Positions 41,160 to 50,649 are shown, counted from the stretch's first letter. The stretch is 64,000 bases of DNA from Sphingobium sp. CAP-1 (GCF_009720145.1 NZ_CP046252.1:2480001-2544000); one strand, 5' to 3'. Notes: generated by a model from the letters alone, not told the origin. Program-made: numbers and translations.

Positions 41160-42416
41160 TTACTGGTTCATGGTGGCGAAGAAATCTTCGTTGGTCTTGC
41201 TGTCCTTCATCTTGTCCAGCAGGAATTCCATCGCGTCGACCGTACCCATCTGCATCAGGATGCGGCGCAGCACCCACATCTTGCTGAGCGTCGGCTTTTC
41301 GACCAGCAATTCTTCCTTGCGGGTGCCCGACTTGCCGACATCCAGCGCCGGGAAGATGCGCTTGTCCGCGACCTTGCGGTCCAGCACGATTTCGGAGTTG
41401 CCGGTGCCCTTGAACTCTTCGAAAATGACTTCGTCCATGCGGCTGCCGGTGTCGATCAGCGCGGTGGCGATGATCGAGAGCGAACCGCCCTCCTCGATAT
41501 TGCGCGCGGCGCCGAAGAAGCGCTTGGGCCGCTGAAGCGCGTTGGCGTCGACACCGCCGGTCAGCACCTTGCCCGACGAAGGGACGACGGTGTTGTAGGC
41601 GCGGCCAAGGCGGGTGATCGAATCGAGCAGGATCACCACATCCTTCTTATGTTCCACCAGGCGCTTGGCCTTTTCGATCACCATTTCGGCGACCTGGACG
41701 TGGCGGGTGGCGGGTTCGTCAAAGGTGGAGGAGACGACCTCGCCCTTCACGCTGCGCTGCATGTCGGTGACTTCTTCCGGGCGCTCGTCGATCAGCAGCA
41801 CGATCAGGAACACTTCGGGATGATTGTCGGTGATCGCCTTGGCGATATTCTGGAGCATCACCGTCTTGCCGACGCGGGGCGGCGCGACGATCAGCGTGCG
41901 CTGGCCCTTGCCCTGCGGGCTGACGATGTCGATGACGCGGGCCGACTTGTCCTTGACCGTCGGGTCGAGCGTGTCGAGCCGCAATTTCTGTTCGGGATAG
42001 AGCGGCGTCAGATTGTCGAAATTGACGCGGTGGCGGACGACATCGGGATCGTCGAAATTCACGGTGTTGAGCTTGGTCAGCGCGAAATAGCGCTCGCCAT
42101 CCTTGGGCGCGCGGATTTCGCCTTCCACCGTGTCGCCGGTGCGCAGGCCGAATTTGCGGACCTGGTTGGGCGAGACATAGATATCGTCGGGACCGGCCAG
42201 GAAATTGGCTTCGGGGCTGCGCAGGAAGCCGAAGCCGTCGGGCAGCACCTCGATCGTGCCCTCGCCCATGATCTGTTCGCCATTTTCCGCCTCGGCCTTG
42301 AGGATCGCGAACATCAGATCCTGCTTGCGCAGCGTCGATGCGCCTTCCACGCCGAGTTCTTCGGCCATGGTGACGAGGTCGGCGGGAACTGTTTTCTTGA
42401 GGTCCTTGAGGTGCAT
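41160..42416 (-). CDS. rho: Transcription termination factor Rho
   Basis: Rho is the hexameric RNA helicase that ends Rho-dependent transcription. The 418-residue protein has the N-terminal MHLKDLKKTVPADLVTMAEELGVEG, the RNA-binding cold-shock-like domain (GFGFLRSPEANFLAGPDDIYVS), Walker A PPRVGKTVMLQ (about 176-186), Walker B-region VLLIDERPEEVTDM, and the Q/R loops near SKMWVLRRILMQMG. It is complete. Its leader is C/T-rich on the sense strand, a feature expected of Rho autoregulation. Confidence 0.98.
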   Translation of the reverse strand: MHLKDLKKTVPADLVTMAEELGVEGASTLRKQDLMFAILKAEAENGEQIMGEGTIEVLPDGFGFLRSPEANFLAGPDDIYVSPNQVRKFGLRTGDTVEGEIRAPKDGERYFALTKLNTVNFDDPDVVRHRVNFDNLTPLYPEQKLRLDTLDPTVKDKSARVIDIVSPQGKGQRTLIVAPPRVGKTVMLQNIAKAITDNHPEVFLIVLLIDERPEEVTDMQRSVKGEVVSSTFDEPATRHVQVAEMVIEKAKRLVEHKKDVVILLDSITRLGRAYNTVVPSSGKVLTGGVDANALQRPKRFFGAARNIEEGGSLSIIATALIDTGSRMDEVIFEEFKGTGNSEIVLDRKVADKRIFPALDVGKSGTRKEELLVEKPTLSKMWVLRRILMQMGTVDAMEFLLDKMKDSKTNEDFFATMNQ

Positions 42417-42529
42417 TGGCGAGTCGGTCCGATGTGGTGAGGAGAAAAATGGGCCGGAAAGGAAGAAGATAGCCGGACAGAAAGGCCGGAAACCCTCGCT
42501 CCGGACGGGCGAGGAAGAGATAGTTTCGC

Positions 42530-42558
42530 GTTTAGCGATCCGCCGCCCGTCTCGTCAA
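42530..42558 (-). promoter_or_regulatory. Candidate rho promoter
   Basis: On the minus strand TTGACG (42558-42553) and CTAAAC (42535-42530) are separated by exactly 17 bases. The -35 is good and the -10 is poor. It would place transcription start near 42523, giving a leader of about 105 bases. Confidence 0.35.
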
Positions 42559-42681
42559 GGCAGGATCAACGCCTGTCGTTGCGGAAAATGGCGCTTTCCC
42601 GCGATCGGGCGGCCAGTGGTGGCGCTGGCGCGATGGCCGGCCTTCATGATATAAGCGACGGATAAGAGGAAGGAAGAGGAT

Positions 42682-43653
42682 ATGGCACGGCTGCACGCCC
42701 TGCTGGGGATTGCGCTGGCGATCGGCGGGCCGGCCATTGCGGCCCAAATGGCCCCGGATCATGCGCTTGATCCCGATGCGCCGCCATCGGTGGTGCGGAC
42801 CACGAGCGATGCGGACCAGCGCGTCACCATCCCCATTTCGATCGACGGCAAGGGGCCGTGGAACTTCATCATCGACACCGGATCGCAGCGCACCGTGATC
42901 GCGCGCGATCTGGCGCAGCAACTGGCGCTGCCCCCGCGCGAGACGGTGACGATCCTGAGCATGACCGGCCGGTCGGAAGCGCATACCGTGGCCCTGCCCC
43001 GGCTCGGCTTTGGCGGCAATATGGTCGACGATATCGAGGCGCCGGTGCTGGAGGGCGACAATCTGGGTGCGCCCGGCCTGCTGGGGCTGGACAGCCTGCA
43101 CGCCAAGCGGGTGACGCTCAATTTCCGCACCGGGCGGATGGAAATCGTCAGCAGCGGCGCACGGCGGACCCTGTCGGCCGATCCCGATACGATCGTGGTG
43201 GAGGCGCGGCGCAAGCGCGGCCAGCTCATCCTGCTCGATTCCGAAGTGAACGGGATGCGGGTCAACATCATGCTCGACACCGGCACCAATTTCAGCATCG
43301 GCAATCTGGCGCTGCGCGACCGGCTGATCGCGAAGAAGCGCGCGCCCGCCATGCAGGAAGCGAGCCTGATCAGCGTTACCGGCGGCACATTGACCGGGCA
43401 GGTCGGGCGGATCAGGTCGGTGCGGATGGGGCGCGTCAACCTGATCGAGGTGCCGGTGCTGTTCGCCGACGCCAGCCCGTTCCGGGAACTGGGGATGGAG
43501 GACAAGCCGGCGCTGCTGCTGGGCATCAGCGCGCTCAGGATTTTCGATCGGGTGGCGATCGATTTCGGCCGGGGCAAGGTCGATTTCCTGCTGCCCGACG
43601 CCAGCGCGCTGGAAAAGACGCGCTTCGCCGCAAACGATCAGGGCAAGGGGTAG
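42682..43653 (+). CDS. Exported retropepsin-like aspartic protease family protein
   Basis: This 323-residue protein has a signal peptide (LHALLGIALAIGGPAIAA) and two repeats of an aspartyl-protease lobe, each with an active-site-like D-T-G: FIIDTGSQRTVIA (about 63-75) and IMLDTGTNFSIG (about 197-208). Unlike retroviral retropepsins, which dimerise, both lobes occur in one chain, as in the pepsin-like/gag-asp bacterial families. It is probably periplasmic. Promoter and rho promoter share the 265-base divergent gap 42417-42681. A half family B palindrome lies after its stop. Confidence 0.88.
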   Translation: MARLHALLGIALAIGGPAIAAQMAPDHALDPDAPPSVVRTTSDADQRVTIPISIDGKGPWNFIIDTGSQRTVIARDLAQQLALPPRETVTILSMTGRSEAHTVALPRLGFGGNMVDDIEAPVLEGDNLGAPGLLGLDSLHAKRVTLNFRTGRMEIVSSGARRTLSADPDTIVVEARRKRGQLILLDSEVNGMRVNIMLDTGTNFSIGNLALRDRLIAKKRAPAMQEASLISVTGGTLTGQVGRIRSVRMGRVNLIEVPVLFADASPFRELGMEDKPALLLGISALRIFDRVAIDFGRGKVDFLLPDASALEKTRFAANDQGKG

Positions 43654-43661
43654 CGGCGCGC

Positions 43662-43678
43662 CCCGCCTTTGCGGGAAC
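43662..43678. repeat. Half-copy of a family B palindrome
   Basis: CCCGCCTTTGCGGGAAC matches the right arm of the family B element. No left arm is present. It lies between convergent gene ends and probably is an eroded copy; it still folds into a short CCCGC/GCGGG stem. Confidence 0.6.
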
Positions 43679-43684
43679 CTATGA

Positions 43685-45793
43685 TTATTGGTCGCCGGCT
43701 GGCCTTGTCGGTCGGTTCTGCTGCTGCTGCCGCTGGCGATCGCGGCCCAGCACATTGTCGATCCATTGCTGGTCCAGACGCGGCGGTTGCGGGCGGTCCT
43801 GCGGGTCCACCTCCATCTGCTGCTGGTCGGCATCCTCCTCGGCATCCGATCCGGCTGGCCGGCCGCGCTCGATCGGCAGGCCGTTCTCATCGACCATCAT
43901 GCCGCTGTCGACGCCATTATCGGGACCGCCATAATAGGCTTCGGCGTCGGGTTCGAGCTGCCATTCGGGCAAGGTCACTTCGGTTTCGAACTTTTCGACC
44001 GGACGTTTCGCCACCGCCACCTTCATATAGTCGGCGAAGGCGCGCGCGGGCGCGCGGCCGCCCTGAAGCACGCCGACCGCCCTGGCATCGTCGCGACCCA
44101 TCCAGACGCCGGTGGTGATGCCGCTGGAAAAGCCCAGGAACCAGCCATCCTTGTTGCTGCTGGTGGTGCCGGTCTTGCCCGCGACCGGGCGGCCGATCTG
44201 CGCCGCCTTGCCGGTGCCGGTGCTGACGGCGGTCTGCATCAGGTCGGTCATGCCGGCCGCGACCCAAGGAGCGACCAGCACGCGGCTGGTGTCGTCCTGA
44301 TGGCTGTAGAGCAGGCGGCCGTCGGCGGTCGTGACCCTGGTGATGCCATAGGGCGTCACGGCAATGCCCTTGCGCGCGATCGAGGCGAAGGCGCGGGTCA
44401 TGTCGATCAGCCGCACGTCCGACGTGCCCAGCACCATCGACGGATGGGTGTTGATCGGCGTCGTGACGCCAAAGCGCCGGGCCATGTCGGCGACGGTCGG
44501 GAAACCAACTTCCATGCCCAGCTTCGCGGCGACCGTGTTGATCGAGTAAGCGAAGGCGGTGCGGATATCGATGTCACCGGAAAAGCGGCCCGAACTGTTG
44601 CGCGGGGACCAGCCGTTGATCGTTACCGGTTCGTCGGTGACGCCGGTGTCGGGGGTATAGCCCGCCTCCAGCGCGGCCATATAGACGAAGATCTTCCAGG
44701 CCGATCCGGGCTGGCGCGTCGCGGTGGTGGCGCGATTATAGTTGGAGCTGACATAGTCCAGCCCGCCGACCATCGCCCGCACCGCGCCGTCGCGATCCAG
44801 ACTGACCAGCGCGCCCTGCGTGCCGGCCGGCACATTGGCCTTGACCGCCGCGGTGGCCGCATTCTGCATTCCCAGATCGATGGTGGTGTAGACCTCCAGC
44901 GGCTCATTGGGTTCGTCGATCAGCACGTCGAGCTGGGGCAGCGCCCAGTCGGTGAAATAGCGCACGCTGTTCTGCGGCGGCTCCGGCGCCATGCGGACGC
45001 CGGCCAGATCGGCATTGGCATGGTCTGACGCCGAAATCGCGCCATTTTCCTGCATCAGGTCCAGCACCACGCCGGCGCGGCCGATCGCGGCATCGGCGTC
45101 GGCGGTGGGCGAATAACTGGACGGCGCCTTGACCAGACCGGCGATGATCGCGGCTTCGGGCAGGCGCAGGCTGGTGGCGGGATGGCCGAAAAATTTGCGG
45201 CTGGCCGCGTCGATGCCATAGGCGCCGCCGCCGAAATAGACCTTGTTGAGGTAGAGTTCGAGGATTTGTCGCTTGGAGAATTTGCGCTCCAGTGCCAGCG
45301 CCAGGATCATTTCGCGAAGCTTGCGACCGAAACTATAGCTGTTGTTGAGGAAGATGTTGCGCGTCACCTGCTGGGTGATGGTCGATGCGCCCTGCCAGCG
45401 GCGGCCGGTGCCGCGCCGTTCGATCGCGACCCAGGCGGCGCGCGCCATGCCCACCGGATCGACGCCGGGATGCAGGTAGAAGCGCTTGTCCTCGGTCGAT
45501 ACCATCGCGTCGACCATGACCTGCGGAATCTGGTCGTAGCTGAGCCACTGCCCGAAACTCGGCCCCAGCGAGACGATGACGCTGCCGTCGGCGGCGTGGA
45601 CGCGGATCATCTGGCCGTTGGGCGAGGATTTCAGGCTGTCATAGTCGGGCAGCGACTGCATCGCGATCACCACCGCGATCACCACCGCCAACAGGCCCGC
45701 GACCGCCGCCGCCAGGCCGATTTTCAGCCCGCGCACCGCCCATGTCTTTACCCGGCCCCGCGGGGCGCCCTTGCTCTTGCTAGATCCTGCCAT
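43685..45793 (-). CDS. Class A penicillin-binding protein 1A (transglycosylase/transpeptidase)
   Basis: This 702-residue enzyme polymerises and cross-links peptidoglycan at the inner membrane. It has a cytosolic basic tail, one transmembrane helix (about 24-45), and the GT51 domain with STEDKRFYLHPGVD and QGASTITQQVTRN. The transpeptidase domain shows the SxxK serine in RQPGSAWKIF, SxN in YSINTVAAKL, and KTGTTSS. The C-terminal ~60 residues are Asp/Gln/Pro/Arg-rich and probably disordered. It appears monocistronic. A mrcA-type symbol is plausible but several paralogues exist. Confidence 0.95.
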   Translation of the reverse strand: MAGSSKSKGAPRGRVKTWAVRGLKIGLAAAVAGLLAVVIAVVIAMQSLPDYDSLKSSPNGQMIRVHAADGSVIVSLGPSFGQWLSYDQIPQVMVDAMVSTEDKRFYLHPGVDPVGMARAAWVAIERRGTGRRWQGASTITQQVTRNIFLNNSYSFGRKLREMILALALERKFSKRQILELYLNKVYFGGGAYGIDAASRKFFGHPATSLRLPEAAIIAGLVKAPSSYSPTADADAAIGRAGVVLDLMQENGAISASDHANADLAGVRMAPEPPQNSVRYFTDWALPQLDVLIDEPNEPLEVYTTIDLGMQNAATAAVKANVPAGTQGALVSLDRDGAVRAMVGGLDYVSSNYNRATTATRQPGSAWKIFVYMAALEAGYTPDTGVTDEPVTINGWSPRNSSGRFSGDIDIRTAFAYSINTVAAKLGMEVGFPTVADMARRFGVTTPINTHPSMVLGTSDVRLIDMTRAFASIARKGIAVTPYGITRVTTADGRLLYSHQDDTSRVLVAPWVAAGMTDLMQTAVSTGTGKAAQIGRPVAGKTGTTSSNKDGWFLGFSSGITTGVWMGRDDARAVGVLQGGRAPARAFADYMKVAVAKRPVEKFETEVTLPEWQLEPDAEAYYGGPDNGVDSGMMVDENGLPIERGRPAGSDAEEDADQQQMEVDPQDRPQPPRLDQQWIDNVLGRDRQRQQQQNRPTRPAGDQ

Positions 45794-45977
45794 TTGTGCC
45801 GCCCCGGATACGCGCTAATCCCGGCCCCGGCCAGCGCAAAACATGCAACCGGCGCGGAAAAAGACCGTCGCGCCGTCCATGGCGAACGGCGCTTTACCGG
45901 CGATGAACGGCCAGGATGCAGTCGTCATGAAGGCGCGGTGAAATCGGCGTGCAGCGATCCGCGACGATGCGGTCTGG

Positions 45978-46382
45978 CTATTTCGCTTCGTCGCGCGGCT
46001 TGAAGGCCAGGCCGGCGCTGTTCATGCAATAGCGCATTCCGTTGACCCCCGGCCCGTCGGGGAAAACATGGCCCAGATGCCCTTCGCAGGTGGCGCAGCG
46101 GACTTCGGTGCGGATCATGCCATGGCTGTTGTCGCGAATCTCCTCGACCGCGTCGATATCGACCGGCGCGGTGAAGCTGGGCCAGCCCGATCCGCTGTCA
46201 TATTTTTCCTCGGCGTCGAACAGTTCGGCGCCGCAGCCGGCGCAAAAATAGACGCCGTCGGCCTTGTTGCTGTTATATTTGCCGGTGAAGGCGCGCTCCG
46301 TCCCCGCCTCCCGCAACACATGATATTGTTCGGGGGAAAGGCGCTCGCGCCATTGCGCGTCGGTCAGGGTCAGCTTCTCCAT
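45978..46382 (-). CDS. msrB: Peptide-methionine (R)-S-oxide reductase
   Basis: MsrB repairs methionine R-sulfoxide in proteins. The 134-residue protein has the two zinc CxxC pairs (CAGC about residue 47 and CATC about 96), the GSGWPSF substrate region and the catalytic cysteine in RYCMNSAGL. I start at MEKLTLTDAQW (46382); an in-frame ATG at 46400, preceded by GGGAT, would add six residues and is nearly as likely. It follows holA by about 15-35 bases, so the lptE-holA-msrB genes may be co-transcribed. Length is standard. Confidence 0.95.
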   Translation of the reverse strand: MEKLTLTDAQWRERLSPEQYHVLREAGTERAFTGKYNSNKADGVYFCAGCGAELFDAEEKYDSGSGWPSFTAPVDIDAVEEIRDNSHGMIRTEVRCATCEGHLGHVFPDGPGVNGMRYCMNSAGLAFKPRDEAK

Positions 46383-46414
46383 GGCGGGCAATATGGCCAT
46401 GCGATCCCGGTCGA

Positions 46415-47443
46415 TCAAGCCCGCTCGCGCGCGGCCTGTCGGGCGATGGCCAGCAATTCATGGCGCACCAGCAGGTCGCCCAGCCCGCGACCGCCGCGGC
46501 TCGACCGCTCGGCCTCCAGCAAGCGCTGAATCACGCGGGCGATGCCGGGGGCGTCCCATGTCCGCACCTGGCGGGACACCAGCCCCTTCTCCTTCCAGAA
46601 CACCGCCTTGCCTGCCGATTCGACCGCCGCATCCAGCCGGCCGCTGGCGTCGAAGGCGTCGCGGATGGTGGCGATCAGCATCGCGCGGGTCAGCAGCGGG
46701 CGGATGACCGACGCCATCGCCGCGCCGGTTTCGCTGAGGCTGACCAGTTCACGGTGCATGGCTTTCAGGTCGCCGCCCAGCACCGCGTTGACCAGCGGCG
46801 CGATTTCGGTGTCGGGATTGTCGGCGGACAGGGCGTCCAGCGCCTCCGCCGTCGCTTCGCGCGGGCGATCCGGCGCAGCGTCGAGATAGAGGATCAGTTT
46901 CTCGACCTCGCCCGCCATCAACGCGCGGTCGCCATTGGCCAGATCGACGATGCGCCGCGCCAGTTCGGTCGGCAGCCGCAGCCCGCCTTCGCGGGCGATG
47001 CCGATCGCGATCTGCTCCGCTTCGCGCGCGTCGGGCTGGTAGGAGATGAAGGCCAGCGCGCTCTTGTGATCGAGCGCCAGCTTGAGCAATTTCGACGTGG
47101 CCTTGAGCGCACCGACGACCGCGATCACCGGATTGCCCGCTACCTCCGCTTCCAGCAGGGCAGTCAGCGCGGGCAGCGATTCCTCGCCCATGCCGCTGAT
47201 GCGGACCCAGCGTTTGTCGCCGAACATGGAGAAGGACGCGGCTTCGTCGGACAGGCGCGCGGGATCGTCCTTCAGCGTCGGGCCGTCCAGATCGATCCGC
47301 TCGGCCTGCGGTCCCATTGCCCGTTCCAGCCTTTTGGCCAGCACCAGGCTGCTTGCTTCATCGGGGCCGTAGAGCAGGAAGAAGCGAATATCCGCCGGTG
47401 GCGCATCGAGCGCCTTTTCGATCTGGCCGCGATTGGCCTTCAA
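46415..47443 (-). CDS. holA: DNA polymerase III delta subunit
   Basis: HolA opens the beta clamp within the clamp loader. The 342-residue protein shows the N-terminal MKANRGQIEKALDAPPADIRFFLLYGPDEASS (degenerate P-loop), DDPARLSDEAASFSMFGDKRWVRI, and a C-terminal helical collar (LAAIARQAARERA-type end). Alphaproteobacterial delta subunits are divergent, but the segment order fits. The ATG overlaps the lptE stop by four bases; pairing of lptE with holA is common in proteobacteria and supports both calls. Confidence 0.93.
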   Translation of the reverse strand: MKANRGQIEKALDAPPADIRFFLLYGPDEASSLVLAKRLERAMGPQAERIDLDGPTLKDDPARLSDEAASFSMFGDKRWVRISGMGEESLPALTALLEAEVAGNPVIAVVGALKATSKLLKLALDHKSALAFISYQPDAREAEQIAIGIAREGGLRLPTELARRIVDLANGDRALMAGEVEKLILYLDAAPDRPREATAEALDALSADNPDTEIAPLVNAVLGGDLKAMHRELVSLSETGAAMASVIRPLLTRAMLIATIRDAFDASGRLDAAVESAGKAVFWKEKGLVSRQVRTWDAPGIARVIQRLLEAERSSRGGRGLGDLLVRHELLAIARQAARERA

Positions 47444-47937
47444 GGATTGCCGGCCTTGCGCGAAAACAGCGCGAGGCGGGTGACGATCTGGTCGGCGACC
47501 GTCTGGGACAGGCGTTCCAGCGCGGTGTCCTCTGCCGCGATCGTCGCATATTCGCTCGACACCACGTCGATGCCCGCGTCGGAGCCGGCGGTGTCGTCCA
47601 GTATCTGGGCGCCCGTCGCGCCGTCGACCAGTTGATAGCGCGCGCGCAGCGTGCGCCGTTCACGGGTAATGGCGGCGTCGGCACGCAGACCAAAGCCGCT
47701 GATATTATCGTCCAGCTTCACCACCAGCCGGTAATGCGGGCCGCTGCCGCCCTGCATCGCGCCCAGCCGATCCCTGAGCGCATTGCCCACCAGCCAGCCG
47801 GCCTTGCCCTCGATCGGGGCGACCTCGACATTGCCGAGCGTCTGCGCCACCGCGCCATGCCCGCCTCCGCCATAAACGGGCCGCAGCCCGCAGGCGGAGA
47901 GGGACGCGAGAGCGATAAGGGGGAGGATGCGCTTCAT
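47440..47937 (-). CDS. lptE: LPS-assembly lipoprotein LptE
   Basis: LptE plugs the LptD barrel and assists LPS insertion in the outer membrane. The 165-residue protein has a lipobox (LASLSAC|GLRPVYGG), and C-GLRPVY is the typical start of mature LptE. The body shows NALRDRLG..., an alternating strand YRLVVKLDDNISGFGLRADAAITRERR and a helix ERLSQTVADQIVTRLALF. It overlaps holA by four bases. leuS lies upstream on the same strand, separated by a perfect long palindrome. Confidence 0.93.
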   Translation of the reverse strand: MKRILPLIALASLSACGLRPVYGGGGHGAVAQTLGNVEVAPIEGKAGWLVGNALRDRLGAMQGGSGPHYRLVVKLDDNISGFGLRADAAITRERRTLRARYQLVDGATGAQILDDTAGSDAGIDVVSSEYATIAAEDTALERLSQTVADQIVTRLALFSRKAGNP

Positions 47938-47951
47938 GAACCAGTCCTATA

Positions 47952-48013
47952 TCCGTTCGGGCTGAGCTTGTCGAAGCCCGCGCGCGTCCTTCGACAAGCT
48001 CAGCCCGAACGGA
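47952..48013. repeat. Family A palindrome, perfect 25-bp arms
   Basis: TCCGTTCGGGCTGAGCTTGT-CGAAG (47952-47976) is exactly complementary to 47989-48013, with a 12-base loop. It lies between leuS and lptE (both minus). It is related to the diverged copy at 19371-19458. Confidence 0.93.
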
Positions 48014-48022
48014 GGTTGCGCG

Positions 48023-50551
48023 TCAGGCGACGATATTCACCAGCCGATCCGGCACGACGATGATCTTCTTCGGGGTCGCGCCGTCCAGCGTGCGGGCCAC
48101 ATTGGGTGCGGCCAGCGCCAGCCGCTCCAGTTCGTCCCTCGGCGTTCCCTTGGCCACGGTGATGGTGTCGCGCAGCTTGCCCATCACCTGACAGGCGATG
48201 GTGACTTCATCATCGACCAGCAAAGCCGGATCGACCGGCGGCCAGGCGGCGTCGGCAATCAGCCCCTCACCACCCATCTCCGCCCAGCCCTCTTCGGCCA
48301 GATGCGGGGTCATCGGCGCGACCAGCAGCGCCAGCGCGCGGATCGCGGCGGTGCGGCTGGCGGAGGGCTTGGCCTTCTCGATCGCATTGGTGAGTTCGTA
48401 AATCTTGGCGACGGCCTTGTTGAAGCCCAGCGCCTCGATATCCCTGGCCACGCCATCGACGGTCTGGTGCAGCTTGCGATCGAGCGCCTTGTCCTGTCCC
48501 TGCGCGCTCGCGTCGCATTCGCCGAACAGCCGCCAGACGCGGTTGACGAAGCGCCACGATCCCTCGATCCCCGCTTCGGTCCAGGGCAGGTCGCGCTCCG
48601 GCGGGCTGTCGGACAGCATGAACCAGCGCACCGCGTCCGCGCCATATTGGGCGATGATGTCGTCGGGATCGACGACATTCTTCTTGGACTTGGACATTTT
48701 GATGACCCGGCCGACCTCGACCGGCGCCTTGTCGGCGATCAGCGTCGCGCCATCGGCCGTGCGGGTGATTTCGCCCGGCGCGTAAAAGACGGGGGGCAGC
48801 CCCTCGCCCTGTTCGCGGCTGTAGGTTTCATGCGTCACCATGCCCTGCGTGAACAGGCCGGTGAACGGCTCGGCGAAACCCAGGTGGCCCATATGCTGGA
48901 GCGCGCGGGTCCAGAAGCGGGCGTAGAGCAGATGCAGGATCGCATGTTCCACGCCGCCAATATATTGGCCGACCGGCAGCCATTGTTCGACCGTGGCGCG
49001 ATCGAACGGCCTGTCCTTGGGCTGGCTGGCGAAGCGGATGAAATACCAGCTCGAATCGGCGAAGGTGTCGAGCGTGTCCGTCTCGCGCACCGCCGGCTGG
49101 CCGCAACTTGGGCAGTCGACATGCTTCCAGGTCGGATGGCGATCGAGCGGATTGCCCGGAATGTCGAAGCTGACATCTTCCGGCAGCACGACCGGCAACT
49201 GGTCCTTTGGCACGCCCACCGGGCCGCAGCTTTCGCAATGGATCACCGGGATCGGCGTGCCCCAGTAACGCTGGCGCGACACGCCCCAGTCGCGCAGGCG
49301 GAACACGGTCTTGCCTTCGCCCCAGCCCTCGCTTTGCGCGCGGGCGATGACGGCGACCTTCGCCTCCTCCACCGCCATGCCGTTCAGGAAGCGGGAGTTA
49401 ACGAGATGGCCGGGGCCGCTATAGGCTTCATTGTGGATCGGCGCGTCGGCCTCCCCCTCCGGCGCGACGACCCGTTCGACCGGCAACATATATTTGCGCG
49501 CGAAGTCGAGGTCGCGCTGGTCATGCGCGGGCACGCCCATGACCGCGCCGGTGCCATAGTCCATCAGCACGAAATTGGCGATGAATACGGGCAGGTGCCA
49601 GTCGGGATCGAAGGGATGCGCGACCGTCAGGCCGGTGTCGAAGCCCAGCTTCTCCGCCGTTTCCAGTTCGGCGGCGGTGGTGCCGCCTTCCTTGCATTTC
49701 TCGATGAAGGCGACCGCATCGGGGTTGTTCGCGGCAACCGCCTGCGCCACCGGATGGTCGGCCGCGATCGCGACGAAGCTGGCCCCGAAAATCGTGTCGG
49801 GCCGGGTCGAATAGACATCAATCTCGGTATCGAAGGGCGCAACTGGCTTGAAATGGAATTGCAAACCGACCGACTTGCCGATCCAGTTCTCCTGCATCGT
49901 CCGCACCTTGTCGGGCCACTGGTCGAGGCTCTTCAGCCCTTCTAGCAGATCGTCGGCGAACTGGGTGATTTTCAGGAACCACTGGGAGAGCTTGCGCTTT
50001 TCGACCAGCGCGCCGGAGCGCCAGCCGCGCCCGTCGATCACCTGTTCGTTCGCCAGCACGGTCATGTCGACCGGATCCCAGTTGACCGCGCTTTCCTTGC
50101 GATAGACGAGGCCCGCTTCCAGCATGTCCAGGAACAAAGCCTGTTCATGGCCATAATAGTCCGGTTCGCAGGTCGCGAGTTCGCGGGACCAGTCGATCGC
50201 GAAGCCCAGCTTCTTGAGCTGCGCGCGCATGTTGGCGATATTGTCACGGGTCCACGACCCCGGATGGACCTTCTTTTCCATCGCCGCATTTTCGGCCGGC
50301 ATCCCGAAGGCGTCCCAGCCCATCGGGTGCAGCACTTCATGCCCGGTCATCCGGCGGAAGCGGGCCAGCACGTCGCCCATCGAATAGTTGCGGACATGGC
50401 CGATATGGATGCGCCCCGACGGATAGGGGAACATTTCCAGCACATAGGAACGCGGCTTGGTCGAGGCGTCGTCCGCCCTGAAGCTCTGCTGCTCGTCCCA
50501 GGTCGCCTGCCAGCGGGCGTCGGCCTCCAGCGGGTTGAAGCGCCTCTGCAT
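48023..50551 (-). CDS. leuS: Leucyl-tRNA synthetase
   Basis: LeuS charges tRNA-Leu. The 842-residue class Ia synthetase has HIGH-type motif SGRIHIGHVRNYSMGD (about 49-64), an editing (CP1) domain with YTTRPDT-like STRPDTIFGASF, a LeuS-specific zinc-binding region (CESCGPVGVP ... CPSCGQPAV), KMSKS in VIKMSKSKKNVVDPDD (about 622), and the anticodon-binding domain to the end. Length matches alphaproteobacterial LeuS. The stop is nine bases from the perfect palindrome, which may end its transcript. Confidence 0.98.
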   Translation of the reverse strand: MQRRFNPLEADARWQATWDEQQSFRADDASTKPRSYVLEMFPYPSGRIHIGHVRNYSMGDVLARFRRMTGHEVLHPMGWDAFGMPAENAAMEKKVHPGSWTRDNIANMRAQLKKLGFAIDWSRELATCEPDYYGHEQALFLDMLEAGLVYRKESAVNWDPVDMTVLANEQVIDGRGWRSGALVEKRKLSQWFLKITQFADDLLEGLKSLDQWPDKVRTMQENWIGKSVGLQFHFKPVAPFDTEIDVYSTRPDTIFGASFVAIAADHPVAQAVAANNPDAVAFIEKCKEGGTTAAELETAEKLGFDTGLTVAHPFDPDWHLPVFIANFVLMDYGTGAVMGVPAHDQRDLDFARKYMLPVERVVAPEGEADAPIHNEAYSGPGHLVNSRFLNGMAVEEAKVAVIARAQSEGWGEGKTVFRLRDWGVSRQRYWGTPIPVIHCESCGPVGVPKDQLPVVLPEDVSFDIPGNPLDRHPTWKHVDCPSCGQPAVRETDTLDTFADSSWYFIRFASQPKDRPFDRATVEQWLPVGQYIGGVEHAILHLLYARFWTRALQHMGHLGFAEPFTGLFTQGMVTHETYSREQGEGLPPVFYAPGEITRTADGATLIADKAPVEVGRVIKMSKSKKNVVDPDDIIAQYGADAVRWFMLSDSPPERDLPWTEAGIEGSWRFVNRVWRLFGECDASAQGQDKALDRKLHQTVDGVARDIEALGFNKAVAKIYELTNAIEKAKPSASRTAAIRALALLVAPMTPHLAEEGWAEMGGEGLIADAAWPPVDPALLVDDEVTIACQVMGKLRDTITVAKGTPRDELERLALAAPNVARTLDGATPKKIIVVPDRLVNIVA

Positions 50552-50574
50552 GTCATGTCCTTATAAATGCAAGC

Positions 50575-50602
50575 GGGCTGGGCTTGTCGAAAAGCCCAGC
50601 CC
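50575..50602. repeat. Short hairpin related to family A
   Basis: An 11-bp perfect stem GGGCTGGGCTT / AAGCCCAGCCC encloses GTCGAA, recalling the GGCTGAGCTTGTCGAA core of family A. No T-run follows. It separates DUF3576 from leuS on the minus strand. Confidence 0.6.
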
Positions 50603-50649
50603 CGATGTCGATGAAACAGGGCGTTGCGACGCCCGCTTTGGGGTTTGGG

